Assembly (NCBI RefSeq): GCF_030159255.1
Contig: NZ_BSCT01000021.1
Coordinates: forward strand, 1 to 64,000
DNA: 64,000 nt
DNA from: Bradyrhizobium sp. SSBR45G
Lineage (GTDB): Bacteria > Pseudomonadota > Alphaproteobacteria > Rhizobiales > Xanthobacteraceae
Direction of reading: 5' to 3'
In this document: in pieces, positions 34,509 through 42,450 of the stretch
Position numbering within the stretch: position 1 is the stretch's first letter
Layout of the letters: every line of letters starts with the position of its first letter
The notes under the pieces: generated by a model
What the model was told of the DNA's origin: nothing
Seen by the model: only the letters and a program-made list of their open reading frames with translations
The model's database searches: none
Program-made: the position numbers and the translations under genes

Positions 34509-35399
34509 TCAGGCGTAGCCGACCGCGAGCTGCGCGGCCTTGACGTGCTCGGCCTTAGGGGGCGCGATGCCCCATTGATCGGTGCGGCCGGGCGGCCAGA
34601 CCCAATGCTCCGGGCCGCGCACGACGTAGTCGTCGTCGACCTGCAGCACCTCGGCCGTGTATTCGATGACCGTGCCGACCGGATCGATGAAGTAGGCGAA
34701 CACGTTGTCGCCGGGGCCATGGCGTCCGACGCCCCAGGCGATCGGATAGCCGGCATCTATCATGCGGCCGGCGCCGCGCATCACCCCTTCCCAGGTCGGC
34801 ATCAGGAAGGCGACGTGGTTGAGCCCGTTGACCTTGGCCGCGGCGATGACCACCGCGTGGTGATCGCTGTTGCAGCGGACGAAGGCCATCGCCGCCGAGC
34901 GGTCGGTCAGCTTGAAGCCGAGCGCCTTCTCGTAGAACGCGGCGGTGCGGTCGACATCGGTGCTGTTGAGATTGACGTGGGCGAGCCGTTCGGGGAGCTC
35001 CGGTCGCGGCGGCTTCGCCTCGTGCCTGATGTCGCCGTGCACGAAACGCAGCACGCCGCCTTCGGGGCCGCGCAGGCTCATGATCTCGCCGCCATCGGGC
35101 GCCGGGTTGGGAGCGGGGGCCGAGAGTAGCGCCGCGCCCGCGCGGACGGCGTTGCCCGCGATGGCTTCGAAATCGTCTGATACCGCAAGCCGAAAGGTCA
35201 CCGCCTTCAGCTCGGTGCGATCGCTCCGGTGCAGCGCGACGACGTGATGGTCGCTTCCGGTCGCGCGCAGATAGACGGCGCCATCGGTCGCCGCGACGCG
35301 CTCCAGTCCCCAGGTCTGGCGATAGAAGTCTTCCGAACGCGCCAGATCGGGCGTGCCCAGATCGACGCTGCGCAGAGCCGTGACCGGAAACCGGGTCAT
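34509..35399 (-). CDS. Extradiol (catechol 2,3-type) ring-cleavage dioxygenase
   Basis: A 296-residue two-domain VOC dioxygenase. The catalytic C-terminal half has the Fe(II) facial triad: H141 (LAHVNLN), H195 (LNHVAFL) and E246 (IEYTAE). The N-terminal half is a non-catalytic VOC repeat. It is first in the operon, with AGAGGA seven bases before the ATG, and is divergent from the GntR regulator. It would perform meta-cleavage of the catechol made by the monooxygenase. The C-terminal extension (about residues 255-296, with HWVWPPGRTDQWG) is somewhat longer than in small catechol dioxygenases. Confidence 0.9.
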   Translation of the reverse strand: MTRFPVTALRSVDLGTPDLARSEDFYRQTWGLERVAATDGAVYLRATGSDHHVVALHRSDRTELKAVTFRLAVSDDFEAIAGNAVRAGAALLSAPAPNPAPDGGEIMSLRGPEGGVLRFVHGDIRHEAKPPRPELPERLAHVNLNSTDVDRTAAFYEKALGFKLTDRSAAMAFVRCNSDHHAVVIAAAKVNGLNHVAFLMPTWEGVMRGAGRMIDAGYPIAWGVGRHGPGDNVFAYFIDPVGTVIEYTAEVLQVDDDYVVRGPEHWVWPPGRTDQWGIAPPKAEHVKAAQLAVGYA

Positions 35400-35504
35400 G
35401 AGCGTGTCCTCTTGCCGCCCGTCATCCTCAGTGCGTGGAGGCGAGCCGTTTTCTTGTCGTGGTCTTGTGCCGTCGCCGGCAAGCCGGCCGGGATCTTTCT
35501 ATTA

Positions 35505-35544
35505 CATAAAAATTCGAAATCAATCAGAATTTATAAATTTTATG
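35505..35544. promoter_or_regulatory. AT-rich divergent operator/promoter of aromatic operon
   Basis: In a GC-rich genome this short AT-rich island stands out. CATAAAA (35505-35511) and TTTTATG (35538-35544) are inverted arms, and AATTTATAAATT (35528-35539) is a perfect palindrome. It lies between the dioxygenase and GntR genes and is the likely GntR-controlled promoter region. Confidence 0.55.
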
Positions 35545-35593
35545 TTTTTGGGCCATGCTCTATATTTACGGGACGATTCAGAGGAGATCCGCC

Positions 35594-36319
35594 GTGGATG
35601 CGGTAATCGAGGCGGAAGGGCAGGGCCCGTCGACCCAGGCAAGCCATGTGTATGACCGGCTGCGCGAGGACCTGCTGTCCGGGCGGCTGGCGCCGTCGCG
35701 CAAGCTGCAGATGCGGTTCCTGACCGAGACCTATCAGACCGGGCAGACGCCGCTGCGCGAGGCACTCAACCGCCTCACCGCCGACGGCCTCGTCGAGGTG
35801 CGCGAGCAGCGCGGCTTCTACGTCAAGGACATCAGCCGCGCCGAGCTCGCGGAGCTGACCAAGACGCGCTGCTGGGTCGAGGCGCTGGCGCTGCGCGAGT
35901 CGATGGCCGCGGCGACGCCGCAATGGGAGGAGCAGCTGGTGCTGGCGCAGCATCGGCTGAGCCGGGCGCCGCGCTCGCTGAGCGCGACGACCTTCGAGGA
36001 CAATCCGGAGTGGGAGAGACTGCACCGGATCTATCATCGCGTCCTGATCGCGAATTGCGGCTCGCAATCGCTGCTCTCATTCTGCGGCCAGCTCGCCGAC
36101 CAGCTCTATCGCTACCGGAGACTTTCGATCCGCAAGGCGTTTCCGTCACGCGCCGTCGGCGACGAGCACGCCGCCATCGTCAATGCGGTGCTGAACGCCG
36201 ACACCGAAGGCGCGGTCGCGCTGCTGATGGCGCACTACCAGCGCACGGCCGACGTGATCCTGCAGGACGAGACGATCTTTCCGGAGCTGCGCGCTGCTCG
36301 CCAGGATGAGGCCGGATGA
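35594..36319 (+). CDS. GntR/FCD family transcriptional regulator
   Basis: A 241-residue regulator with an N-terminal winged HTH (about residues 10-75: ASHVYDRLREDLLSG, TPLREALNRLTADGLV) and an all-helical FCD ligand-binding domain (about 85-230). The GTG start is favoured by GAGGAG seven bases upstream; an ATG 39 bases earlier lies in the AT-rich promoter. FCD regulators usually bind an organic acid pathway intermediate and repress the neighbouring catabolic operon. Here the target would be the divergent dioxygenase-monooxygenase-permease-FAH operon. Its stop is three bases from the convergent TetR gene. Confidence 0.92.
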   Translation: MDAVIEAEGQGPSTQASHVYDRLREDLLSGRLAPSRKLQMRFLTETYQTGQTPLREALNRLTADGLVEVREQRGFYVKDISRAELAELTKTRCWVEALALRESMAAATPQWEEQLVLAQHRLSRAPRSLSATTFEDNPEWERLHRIYHRVLIANCGSQSLLSFCGQLADQLYRYRRLSIRKAFPSRAVGDEHAAIVNAVLNADTEGAVALLMAHYQRTADVILQDETIFPELRAARQDEAG

Positions 36320-36322
36320 CGC

Positions 36323-36991
36323 TCACGTCGCCGCGGACAGGAAGAACTCGACGCGCGCTTCGACATAGGCCTGCGCTTCCTTCTTCAGTGCGCGGATGTC
36401 CTCGCCGAGCAGGGCGCGAAACAGCATCGAGAACACCACGAGATCGATGAAGACCTTCGACGTCTCCTCGAGCTTGTCGGCTGCGAACGCGCCCTTGCCG
36501 TAGAGCCCTTCGGCGCGGGCCAATTCGGCGAGGATGTGACTGACATTGCGCGTGGCGCGCTGGCGCGCCGAATCCTGGATCTCGAGCGTCAGCTCGGGAA
36601 AGCGCGGGTTCTCGGCGATGGCGGTGCGCATCAGACCGATGGTCTCCCCGACGAAGGCGCGCTCGATGAGCGTGAGTGCGAGGTTGACCAGGCGGGTGCG
36701 AAAGCTGCGCCCCTGCGGGACCAGGTTCTCATATTGCGTGTTGTTCGCCGCCTGGCGGCAGATCACGGCTGCGAACAGGGCCGCCTTGCTCGGGAAGCGC
36801 GCATAGATGGTGGGCTTGCCGGCGCGCGCGGTCTGCGCGATCTCGTCAACGCTTGCGCCCTCGAAGCCGTGAGCGAGGAACACCGTCTTGGCAGCATCCA
36901 GGATGCGTTCTTCGACCTCGCCGGCGCGTTCGAGCGAGGGGCGCCCGACCTTCCCGCGCGCCGTCTTGGGAGCCGCCATCCGATCCGCCAT
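36323..36991 (-). CDS. TetR/AcrR family transcriptional regulator
   Basis: A 222-residue repressor. The N-terminal HTH (about residues 28-75) contains ERILDAAKTVFLAHGFEGAS and GKPTIYARFPSKAALFAAV. The C-terminal part is an AcrR-like ligand domain (AefR-type). It lies alone between a GntR gene and a CHRD gene. Twenty-two bases upstream of its start lies ACTTGTTCGTTCT, similar to half of the palindrome in front of the EmrAB pair at 27617-27637. That suggests self-regulation and control of the efflux genes nine kilobases away; this is inference from sequence only. Confidence 0.92.
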   Translation of the reverse strand: MADRMAAPKTARGKVGRPSLERAGEVEERILDAAKTVFLAHGFEGASVDEIAQTARAGKPTIYARFPSKAALFAAVICRQAANNTQYENLVPQGRSFRTRLVNLALTLIERAFVGETIGLMRTAIAENPRFPELTLEIQDSARQRATRNVSHILAELARAEGLYGKGAFAADKLEETSKVFIDLVVFSMLFRALLGEDIRALKKEAQAYVEARVEFFLSAAT

Positions 36992-37013
36992 CGCTTTCTG
37001 TCGAGCTTATGAA

Positions 37014-37026
37014 ACTTGTTCGTTCT
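37014..37026. promoter_or_regulatory. TetR operator-like half site
   Basis: ACTTGTTCGTTCT matches ACTGTTTCGTTCT (reverse complement of the site at 27617-27637) at 11 of 13 positions. Its place just upstream of the TetR start fits autoregulation. Confidence 0.4.
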
Positions 37027-37147
37027 TGCCCTGTTTGGCATAGCGGGCGCGAGAGTTCAATCAAGGCGCCGAAGTCGCGGCTGCGGAATATCAGCTTGCT
37101 TCCGGGGTCCTCAGTCTCCAGACTGCGGAAAACCATTGGGGGAAACC

Positions 37148-37567
37148 ATGCATCGGACGTTTGGCCTCGCGTTGCTCGCCATGGCGGTGGCTGCGTCACC
37201 GGCTCACGCCGAGACCGTCATCCTGAAATCCGATCTCAAGGCGGCCAATGAGGTTCCGCCCAATGCAAGCACCGCGTCCGGCACGGCCGAAGCGAGCTTC
37301 GACACCGCGACCAAAACGCTGAGCTGGACGATCTCGTTCTCCGGTCTGAGCGGCCCGCCGATCGGCGCGCATTTCCATGGCCCGAGTGAGCCCGGCAAGA
37401 ATGCCGGCATCGTGCTGCCGTTCAAGAGCCCGGAGCCGCCGATCAAGGGGTCTTCCGTGCTCACCGATGCGCAGGCGGCCGATCTGCTCGCCGGCAAATG
37501 GTACGCCAACATCCACACCCAGGCCAATCCGGGCGGCGAGATTCGCGGGCAGATGGCCAAGCAGTGA
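37148..37567 (+). CDS. Exported CHRD domain protein
   Basis: A 139-residue protein with a signal peptide (residues 1-21, ending in AHAE) followed by one CHRD domain. Typical CHRD features are LKAANEVPPNASTASGTAEA at its start, GAHFHGP in the middle and the closing WYANIHTQANPGGEIRGQ. Chordin-type CHRD domains occur in many bacterial exported proteins without a proven role. The ATG is preceded by GGGGGA. The EAL gene converges on it, with a strong hairpin between. Confidence 0.9.
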   Translation: MHRTFGLALLAMAVAASPAHAETVILKSDLKAANEVPPNASTASGTAEASFDTATKTLSWTISFSGLSGPPIGAHFHGPSEPGKNAGIVLPFKSPEPPIKGSSVLTDAQAADLLAGKWYANIHTQANPGGEIRGQMAKQ

Positions 37568-37576
37568 GAGCAGCAG

Positions 37577-37608
37577 CGCGGCCGGGCGGGCTCGCCCGTC
37601 AGGCCGCG
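37577..37608. terminator. Hairpin between convergent CHRD and EAL genes
   Basis: CGCGGCC (37577-37583) pairs with GGCCGCG (37602-37608), and CGGGCG with CGCCCG continues the stem inward. It lies between the two stop codons and may end both transcripts, although there is no T tract. Confidence 0.45.
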
Positions 37609-39230
37609 AGCTCCGGCTTGGCAGTCCGCTTTGCGCCGACCGCAGCGCGGCGCACGTCGAGGAACTGCTTGAAGCGGTCGATCGACAGCGGTGGCGCCAC
37701 CAGATAGCCCTGGCCTTCCTCGACACCGCAGGCGATCAGCGCATCGACCTGCTCCTGGTGCTCGATGCCCTCGGCAACCACGGACATCTCGAGCTCGCGC
37801 GCCAGCGCCACCAGCATCTGCACCACCACGACGGCAGACTGGTCGCGCGTGATGGCATCGACGAAGAACTTGTCGATCTTCAGGATGCGGGCGCCGAGCC
37901 GCTGGATATAGGACAGGCCGCTGTGGCCGATGCCGACATCGTCGAGTGCGATGCGGAAGCCGAACTCGCCGAGCTCCTTCACCACGTCGGTCGCCTTCTC
38001 GAGGTCGGCGAGCTCCTCGCGCTCGGTGACCTCGAGCACGACCTGCCGGGTCGACACCGATGAGGACGCGACCACCTTGCGCAGATCGTCGACGAAGCCG
38101 TCGCCGAGCAGATGGCGCGGCGTGACGTTGACCGACAGCTTGAACAGCTTGTCCTGCTTCATCTCGGGCTGCAGCTCGCGCAATGCGGTCCTGAGCAGCT
38201 GCCAGGTCAGCTTCTCGATGCGGCCGGAGCTTTCGGCGAGCGGGATGAAGCTCATCGGCGGGATCAGCCGGCCGTCGGGCTTCTCCCAGCGCGCCAGGAT
38301 CTCGCAGCCGACGATGTCGCCGGTCTTCAATCGGAAGGTCGGCTGCACATAGGGCTTGAACTCGTTGGCCGCCAGCGCACGGTCGAGCTCGGCGACCGGA
38401 TCGACCGGCCGGTTCAGATAGCTCGCCAGGAGCAGGCCGAACACGGCGCCCAGCCAGCCTGCGGCGAGCATGGTCAGCTGATAGGCCATCTCGTGACGGG
38501 CGCTCAGGCTCTGCGGCCGGACGTGGATCGTGGCCTGCAGCGGATAGCGGTCGGAGGTCGTGGTGAAGGCGACGGTCTGCGCCGGCGGCTTTGACGGGGC
38601 GTCGGGATGATAGCTGGCCACTTCCTCGCCATTGGGCAGCGTCAGGGTGACGTGGCTCTCGCCCCGGAGGCCGACCGGCATCACGTCGAGCAGATTGCCG
38701 TCGATGCGCAGGATCGCCGCCAGCGACCGTTGCGCGTCGATGTCGTGCAGCACCCCGAACGCGGCGCCGGTGAACTGTTCGACCCGGAACAGCCGCAGCT
38801 CGCCGTCGGCCGATTGGAACATCTCGTCGCGTCGCGCCCAGCCATTGTCGAATTCGAGCGTCTCGGAATAGGCCGCGCACTTGACCGATCCTTCGCGGTC
38901 GACGGTGCGGATGTCCTTGATGATGGTGCCCTGATAGACGTGAAGGCGCAGCGCCTGCAGCGCATTGGCGCTGCAATCCATCGGCCCTTTGGCGACCAGA
39001 CGGTTGAGGATCGCGCCCGCCGAGTCGATCGCGGCCTCGGAGCGGCGCAAGGCCACCTTGCTGAGCTCGCTGAGCTGCCGCGCGGTCTGGTCGCCGATCA
39101 GCGCGGTCACGGCGAGATCGGCGCCGGCCAGGAACACCCCGACGCAGGCGACCACCGCTCCGACACGAAGCATGTGTTGTCGTTGCAATGCCATCGTGTC
39201 CGTGAACGCCCCCGTATGACCACGGAGCAT
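37599..39230 (-). CDS. CSS-EAL cyclic-di-GMP phosphodiesterase
   Basis: A 543-residue inner-membrane phosphodiesterase. Two membrane helices (about residues 23-43 and 252-272) enclose a periplasmic CSS-type domain with two Cys residues, C86 (MDCSANA) and C118 (VKCAAYS). In CSS-EAL enzymes of enterobacteria a disulphide between such Cys residues controls activity. The cytoplasmic EAL domain has EIL at 310-312 instead of EAL, which is a tolerated variant, and keeps DDVGIGHSG. The ATG at 39230 is chosen over a TTG at 39242 and a later ATG near 39194. The protein would lower cyclic di-GMP in response to periplasmic redox state. Confidence 0.9.
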   Translation of the reverse strand: MLRGHTGAFTDTMALQRQHMLRVGAVVACVGVFLAGADLAVTALIGDQTARQLSELSKVALRRSEAAIDSAGAILNRLVAKGPMDCSANALQALRLHVYQGTIIKDIRTVDREGSVKCAAYSETLEFDNGWARRDEMFQSADGELRLFRVEQFTGAAFGVLHDIDAQRSLAAILRIDGNLLDVMPVGLRGESHVTLTLPNGEEVASYHPDAPSKPPAQTVAFTTTSDRYPLQATIHVRPQSLSARHEMAYQLTMLAAGWLGAVFGLLLASYLNRPVDPVAELDRALAANEFKPYVQPTFRLKTGDIVGCEILARWEKPDGRLIPPMSFIPLAESSGRIEKLTWQLLRTALRELQPEMKQDKLFKLSVNVTPRHLLGDGFVDDLRKVVASSSVSTRQVVLEVTEREELADLEKATDVVKELGEFGFRIALDDVGIGHSGLSYIQRLGARILKIDKFFVDAITRDQSAVVVVQMLVALARELEMSVVAEGIEHQEQVDALIACGVEEGQGYLVAPPLSIDRFKQFLDVRRAAVGAKRTAKPELAA

Positions 39231-39342
39231 CGTTTCGTCCAACCTTCAACTTTCCGTATATGCGCGTCGACATGCCTCGCATTGGCGGCGCGGAGTGCCG
39301 CGGGGGCCGAAAGCTGGTTAAGGAAGTGCTACCAGAGGCGGC

Positions 39343-40530
39343 TCAGGCGGCCCTGTCGGGCGCGCTGCGCGGAACGGTTGTCTCGGCAGGGTCGGCCGAG
39401 AGCAGCATCAAGGCGGCGAGCGCCGACAGGCTGAGGCTCGCCGAGACGATCAGCACGCCGCGGCCGAGCCCGTCGATCAGCAGTCCGAACAGCAGCGGCG
39501 CGAAGGCCTGGCAGATCCGCGACGGCGCGCCGATCAGGCCGAGCCGGTAGGCGTAGTTGGTCGGACCGAAGATCGCGAGCGGCAGCGTGCCGCGGGCAAT
39601 CGTCAGGATGCCGTTGCCGGAGCCGTGCAGCAGCGCAAAGGCCGCGGCCGCGCCGCCGCCGAACAATCCGATCGTCAAGGCGCCGAGCGGGTGAGTGATG
39701 CAGGCGAGCCGCGCCGAGGCAAGCGGATGGAAGCGGCTGAGGAAGCCGGCCTCGAACACGCGCGCGGCGACCTGCGCCGGTCCGATCATCATGCCGGCGA
39801 ACAGCGCCTGCGCCGGCGTCGCGCCGAACGCCTGCATCAGCCGCGGCAGATGCACCGCCATCGCCGCGGTCACGGTCCAGGCCGCCGCCATCGCGAAGGC
39901 GATCAGCACCATCGGACGGTCGAGCGGGATGCTCGGCTTGCCGGTCTGGGTCTCGCCGGGCGCCATCTGGGTCGCGCGCGGCAGCGAGAAGTTCAGCGGC
40001 AGGCCGATGACGAGATGCGCGATCGCCCAGGCGAAGCAGGTCTCGCGCCAGCCGATCGTCGCAAGCCCCCAGGTGCTCAGCGGCCAGCCGACGGTCGAGG
40101 CGAAGCCCGCGATCAGGGTGATGCCGGTGATCGCGCCGCGCGCGTCCTTGCCGTAGATGCGCCCGAGCGTCCCGAACGCCGCGTCGTAGAGCCCGAGACC
40201 CATGCCGACGCCGAGCCACAGCCACGCGATCGCCATCACCCACAGCGAATGCGACAGGCCGAGCAAAGCGAGCCCGATCGCCAGCACGATGTTCGAGGCG
40301 CACAGCACCTGGCGGCCGCCGACGCGGTCGATCTGCCGGCCGATGCGCGGGCCGAGCAGGCCGGAGATGATCAGCGACGCCGAGAAGGCGGCGAAGAACC
40401 AGTTGTTGGACAGGCCGAGATCCCTGGCGATCGGGTCGGCGAGGATCGCCGGCAGATAGTAGCTCGATCCCCAGGCCAGCGTCTGGGCGGTGCCGAGAGC
40501 GATGACCACGCCCAGCCGTCGTGCCTGCAT
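39343..40530 (-). CDS. MFS transporter of the arsenic island
   Basis: A 395-residue, 12-helix major facilitator protein. It starts VVIALGTAQTLAWGSSYYLPAIL and has GPRIGRQIDRVGGRQVL as the motif A loop. Similar MFS genes occur next to arsenic genes in alphaproteobacteria, but this sequence alone does not show its substrate. It lies 27 bp downstream of the flavoprotein gene on the same strand, so the two are probably co-transcribed. Export of an organoarsenical or of an oxidation product made by the flavoprotein is a possibility only. Confidence 0.85.
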   Translation of the reverse strand: MQARRLGVVIALGTAQTLAWGSSYYLPAILADPIARDLGLSNNWFFAAFSASLIISGLLGPRIGRQIDRVGGRQVLCASNIVLAIGLALLGLSHSLWVMAIAWLWLGVGMGLGLYDAAFGTLGRIYGKDARGAITGITLIAGFASTVGWPLSTWGLATIGWRETCFAWAIAHLVIGLPLNFSLPRATQMAPGETQTGKPSIPLDRPMVLIAFAMAAAWTVTAAMAVHLPRLMQAFGATPAQALFAGMMIGPAQVAARVFEAGFLSRFHPLASARLACITHPLGALTIGLFGGGAAAAFALLHGSGNGILTIARGTLPLAIFGPTNYAYRLGLIGAPSRICQAFAPLLFGLLIDGLGRGVLIVSASLSLSALAALMLLSADPAETTVPRSAPDRAA

Positions 40531-40557
40531 TCCCCAAAACCTCTCATTGGCTCAGCG

Positions 40558-41916
40558 TCACGCGCAGCCGGTGCGTCTCGCAGACTTGGCCTTGGCGTCA
40601 TCGGCGCAACAACTGTCTACGCCGGACGGAGCGGGTCCGCCACAGCAGCCGGACAGGGCAGCAATGCTCTCCAGTCCGCCGCGCGTGCACACGCCGGTCT
40701 CGGGCAGCTGAAGCTCGACGCGCGCGGCCGCCGTCTTGTCGCCGGCGATGTCAGCCGTGATCGAGCGCACCTGCTCGTAGCCGGTCATCATCAGGAACGT
40801 CGGCGCACGGCCGTAGCTCTTCATGCCCGCGAGATACAGTCCGGGCTCGTCGGCCTGCGCCAGCTCGCGCGCGCCGTGGGGGCGCACCGTGCCGCAGGAA
40901 TGCTCGTTCGGATCGATCAGGGGCGCCAGCGCGACCGGTGCCTCAATCGCGGGATCGAGCCGCAGCCGCAGCTCCGACAGCAGCGACAGATCGGGCCGGA
41001 AGCCGGTGGCGACGATCAGCTCGTCCGCACCGAGGCTGTGGCCGCCGCTCGCGACGATCGAGAGCCGGCCTCCCTCATCGCCAATCCGTGCGACATGGAA
41101 GCCAGTCTCGACCCGGATGCGCCCCGAGCGCACCAGAGCGGCGAAGGCCATGCCGAGCGCGCCGCGGGCCGCGAACTGGTCGGCGCTGCCGCCGCCGAAC
41201 GCTTTCGCCGGATCGTCGCTGCGCAGCAGCCAGATCGCCTGCGTGCCCGGCGCTTCATCGGCGAGAGCCGCGAGATCGATCAGGGTGCCGATCGCCGAAT
41301 GGCCGGCGCCGAGCACGGCGACGGTCCTGCCGGCATAGCGGCTGCGCTGGGCTTTCAGGACATCGGGCATGCCATAGGCGATGCATGTGCCATGCTCGGC
41401 CTCGCCGATCGCGGGCAGGCCGTTGCCACCGGCGGGATTGGGCGAGAACCAGGTGCCGGAGACGTCGATCACGGCATCGGCCTGCAGCGCTGCATCGCCG
41501 TTGCCGTTGAGATAGCGGATCTCGAACGGCGCGTGTTCGCGGCCCTTCGATTTGGCCTTGTCGAAACCGAGACGGCTGATTGCGGTGACGCGATGCGATG
41601 TCCTGATGACGTCGCGCAGCGCCGTGCGGGTCGCCAGCGGCGCCAGATAGGAGTCGATCAGCTCGTGCCCGGTGGGATAGACCTCGGGGTCGGGCGAATT
41701 CCATCCCGTCGTTGCCAGCAGCTGCGCCGCGGCCTTGTCGATGTTGTAGCGCCACGGCGAGAACAGCTGCACGTGCTGCCACTGCCGCACCGCATGCGCT
41801 GCTTCCGGGCCTGCCTCGAGCACGATCGGCTTGAGCCCGCGTTCCAGCGCATGCGCCGCCGCCGCGAGCCCGACCGGGCCTGCACCGATGATCGCGACCG
41901 TCTTGGCTCCGTCCAT
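40558..41916 (-). CDS. Arsenic-associated flavoprotein with Cys-rich tail
   Basis: A 452-residue FAD/NAD(P)-dependent oxidoreductase. It has the N-terminal dinucleotide motif GAGPVGLAAAA and the second motif GAGHSAIG near residue 195, plus an ATGFRPD segment near 310. The C-terminal 45 residues contain CCGGPAPSGVDSCC and a terminal Cys, which could bind As(III) or another soft metal. The family occurs in ars operons as ArsO-like flavin proteins with an unsettled reaction. AGGAGG six bases upstream fixes the ATG at 41916. A TTCTAGAA palindrome lies 17 bases upstream, so ArsR control is likely. Confidence 0.87.
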   Translation of the reverse strand: MDGAKTVAIIGAGPVGLAAAAHALERGLKPIVLEAGPEAAHAVRQWQHVQLFSPWRYNIDKAAAQLLATTGWNSPDPEVYPTGHELIDSYLAPLATRTALRDVIRTSHRVTAISRLGFDKAKSKGREHAPFEIRYLNGNGDAALQADAVIDVSGTWFSPNPAGGNGLPAIGEAEHGTCIAYGMPDVLKAQRSRYAGRTVAVLGAGHSAIGTLIDLAALADEAPGTQAIWLLRSDDPAKAFGGGSADQFAARGALGMAFAALVRSGRIRVETGFHVARIGDEGGRLSIVASGGHSLGADELIVATGFRPDLSLLSELRLRLDPAIEAPVALAPLIDPNEHSCGTVRPHGARELAQADEPGLYLAGMKSYGRAPTFLMMTGYEQVRSITADIAGDKTAAARVELQLPETGVCTRGGLESIAALSGCCGGPAPSGVDSCCADDAKAKSARRTGCA

Positions 41917-41932
41917 CACAGTCCTCCTATAC

Positions 41933-41941
41933 TTCTAGAAT
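41933..41941. promoter_or_regulatory. Candidate ArsR operator upstream of flavoprotein
   Basis: TTCTAGAAT occurs here and again, identically, at 42342-42350 upstream of arsR1. The core TTCTAGAA is a palindrome. The two sites bracket the arsR1 gene and are good candidates for binding by one of the two ArsR proteins. Confidence 0.5.
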
Positions 41942-41980
41942 AATCGAATAATGAGGCAGGCGTTCGAGCGGGCGGCAGGC

Positions 41981-42298
41981 TCACGCCGCAGGCTTGGCGG
42001 CACTGCAGCCGCGCTCCTCGGCACAGCATTCGGAAACGAGGAAGCCGACTAGGCCTCGCATCACGTCGTATTCGGCATGGCAGACCAGGGTCGTGCCGTC
42101 GCGCCGTTGCGAGATCAGGCCCACCGCGACCAGCGTCTTGACGTGGTGCGACAGCGTCGAGGCCGGAATCTTCAACCGCTCCTGCAGCCGTCCGACCGGC
42201 AGCCCTGCATGGCCGGCCCGCACCAGTGTGCGGTAGATCTTCAGGCGCGTGGTGTTGCCGAGGGCTTCGAGGCGGGCGGCAATCTCGTCGAGTTTCAT
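41981..42298 (-). CDS. arsR: ArsR family repressor 1 (CC-x5-C arsenic site)
   Basis: A 105-residue winged-helix repressor. The HTH is at about residues 35-65 (VGRLQERLKIPASTLSHHVK). Near the C terminus are C91, C92 and C98 in SECCAEERGC. This Cys-Cys-x5-Cys spacing equals that of the As(III) site of Acidithiobacillus ferrooxidans ArsR (C95, C96, C102), rather than the CxC site of plasmid R773 ArsR. The ATG at 42298 is preferred over a TTG at 42334. It is divergent from the arsR2-arsC-acr3 genes and upstream of the flavoprotein-MFS pair. Confidence 0.92.
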   Translation of the reverse strand: MKLDEIAARLEALGNTTRLKIYRTLVRAGHAGLPVGRLQERLKIPASTLSHHVKTLVAVGLISQRRDGTTLVCHAEYDVMRGLVGFLVSECCAEERGCSAAKPAA

Positions 42299-42341
42299 GC
42301 CGCAAAAGATGCCGCCGACAGGACCCCGAGTCAAACGATAT

Positions 42342-42350
42342 TTCTAGAAT
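42342..42350. promoter_or_regulatory. Candidate ArsR operator upstream of arsR1
   Basis: TTCTAGAAT, identical to the site at 41933-41941, lies 44 bp upstream of the arsR1 start in the divergent region. It probably overlaps the arsR1 promoter. Confidence 0.5.
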
Positions 42351-42415
42351 GATGGAAGTATGGAGCGTTGGAGCTAGCGGTGTACCCGCCGCGCCGTCGC
42401 TCCCAGGGCCACGGC

Positions 42416-42450
42416 TTGACACGGCCCATCATATCGATAATTCTGGATAT
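42416..42450 (+). promoter_or_regulatory. Promoter and operator of arsR2, possibly leaderless
   Basis: TTGACA (42416-42421) is followed after 16 bases by TAATTC (42438-42443), and the arsR2 ATG begins seven bases later. ATATC (42431-42435) and GATAT (42446-42450) form an inverted repeat over the -10 region. No usable ribosome binding site separates promoter and ATG, so transcription may start at or next to the start codon. Confidence 0.45.
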
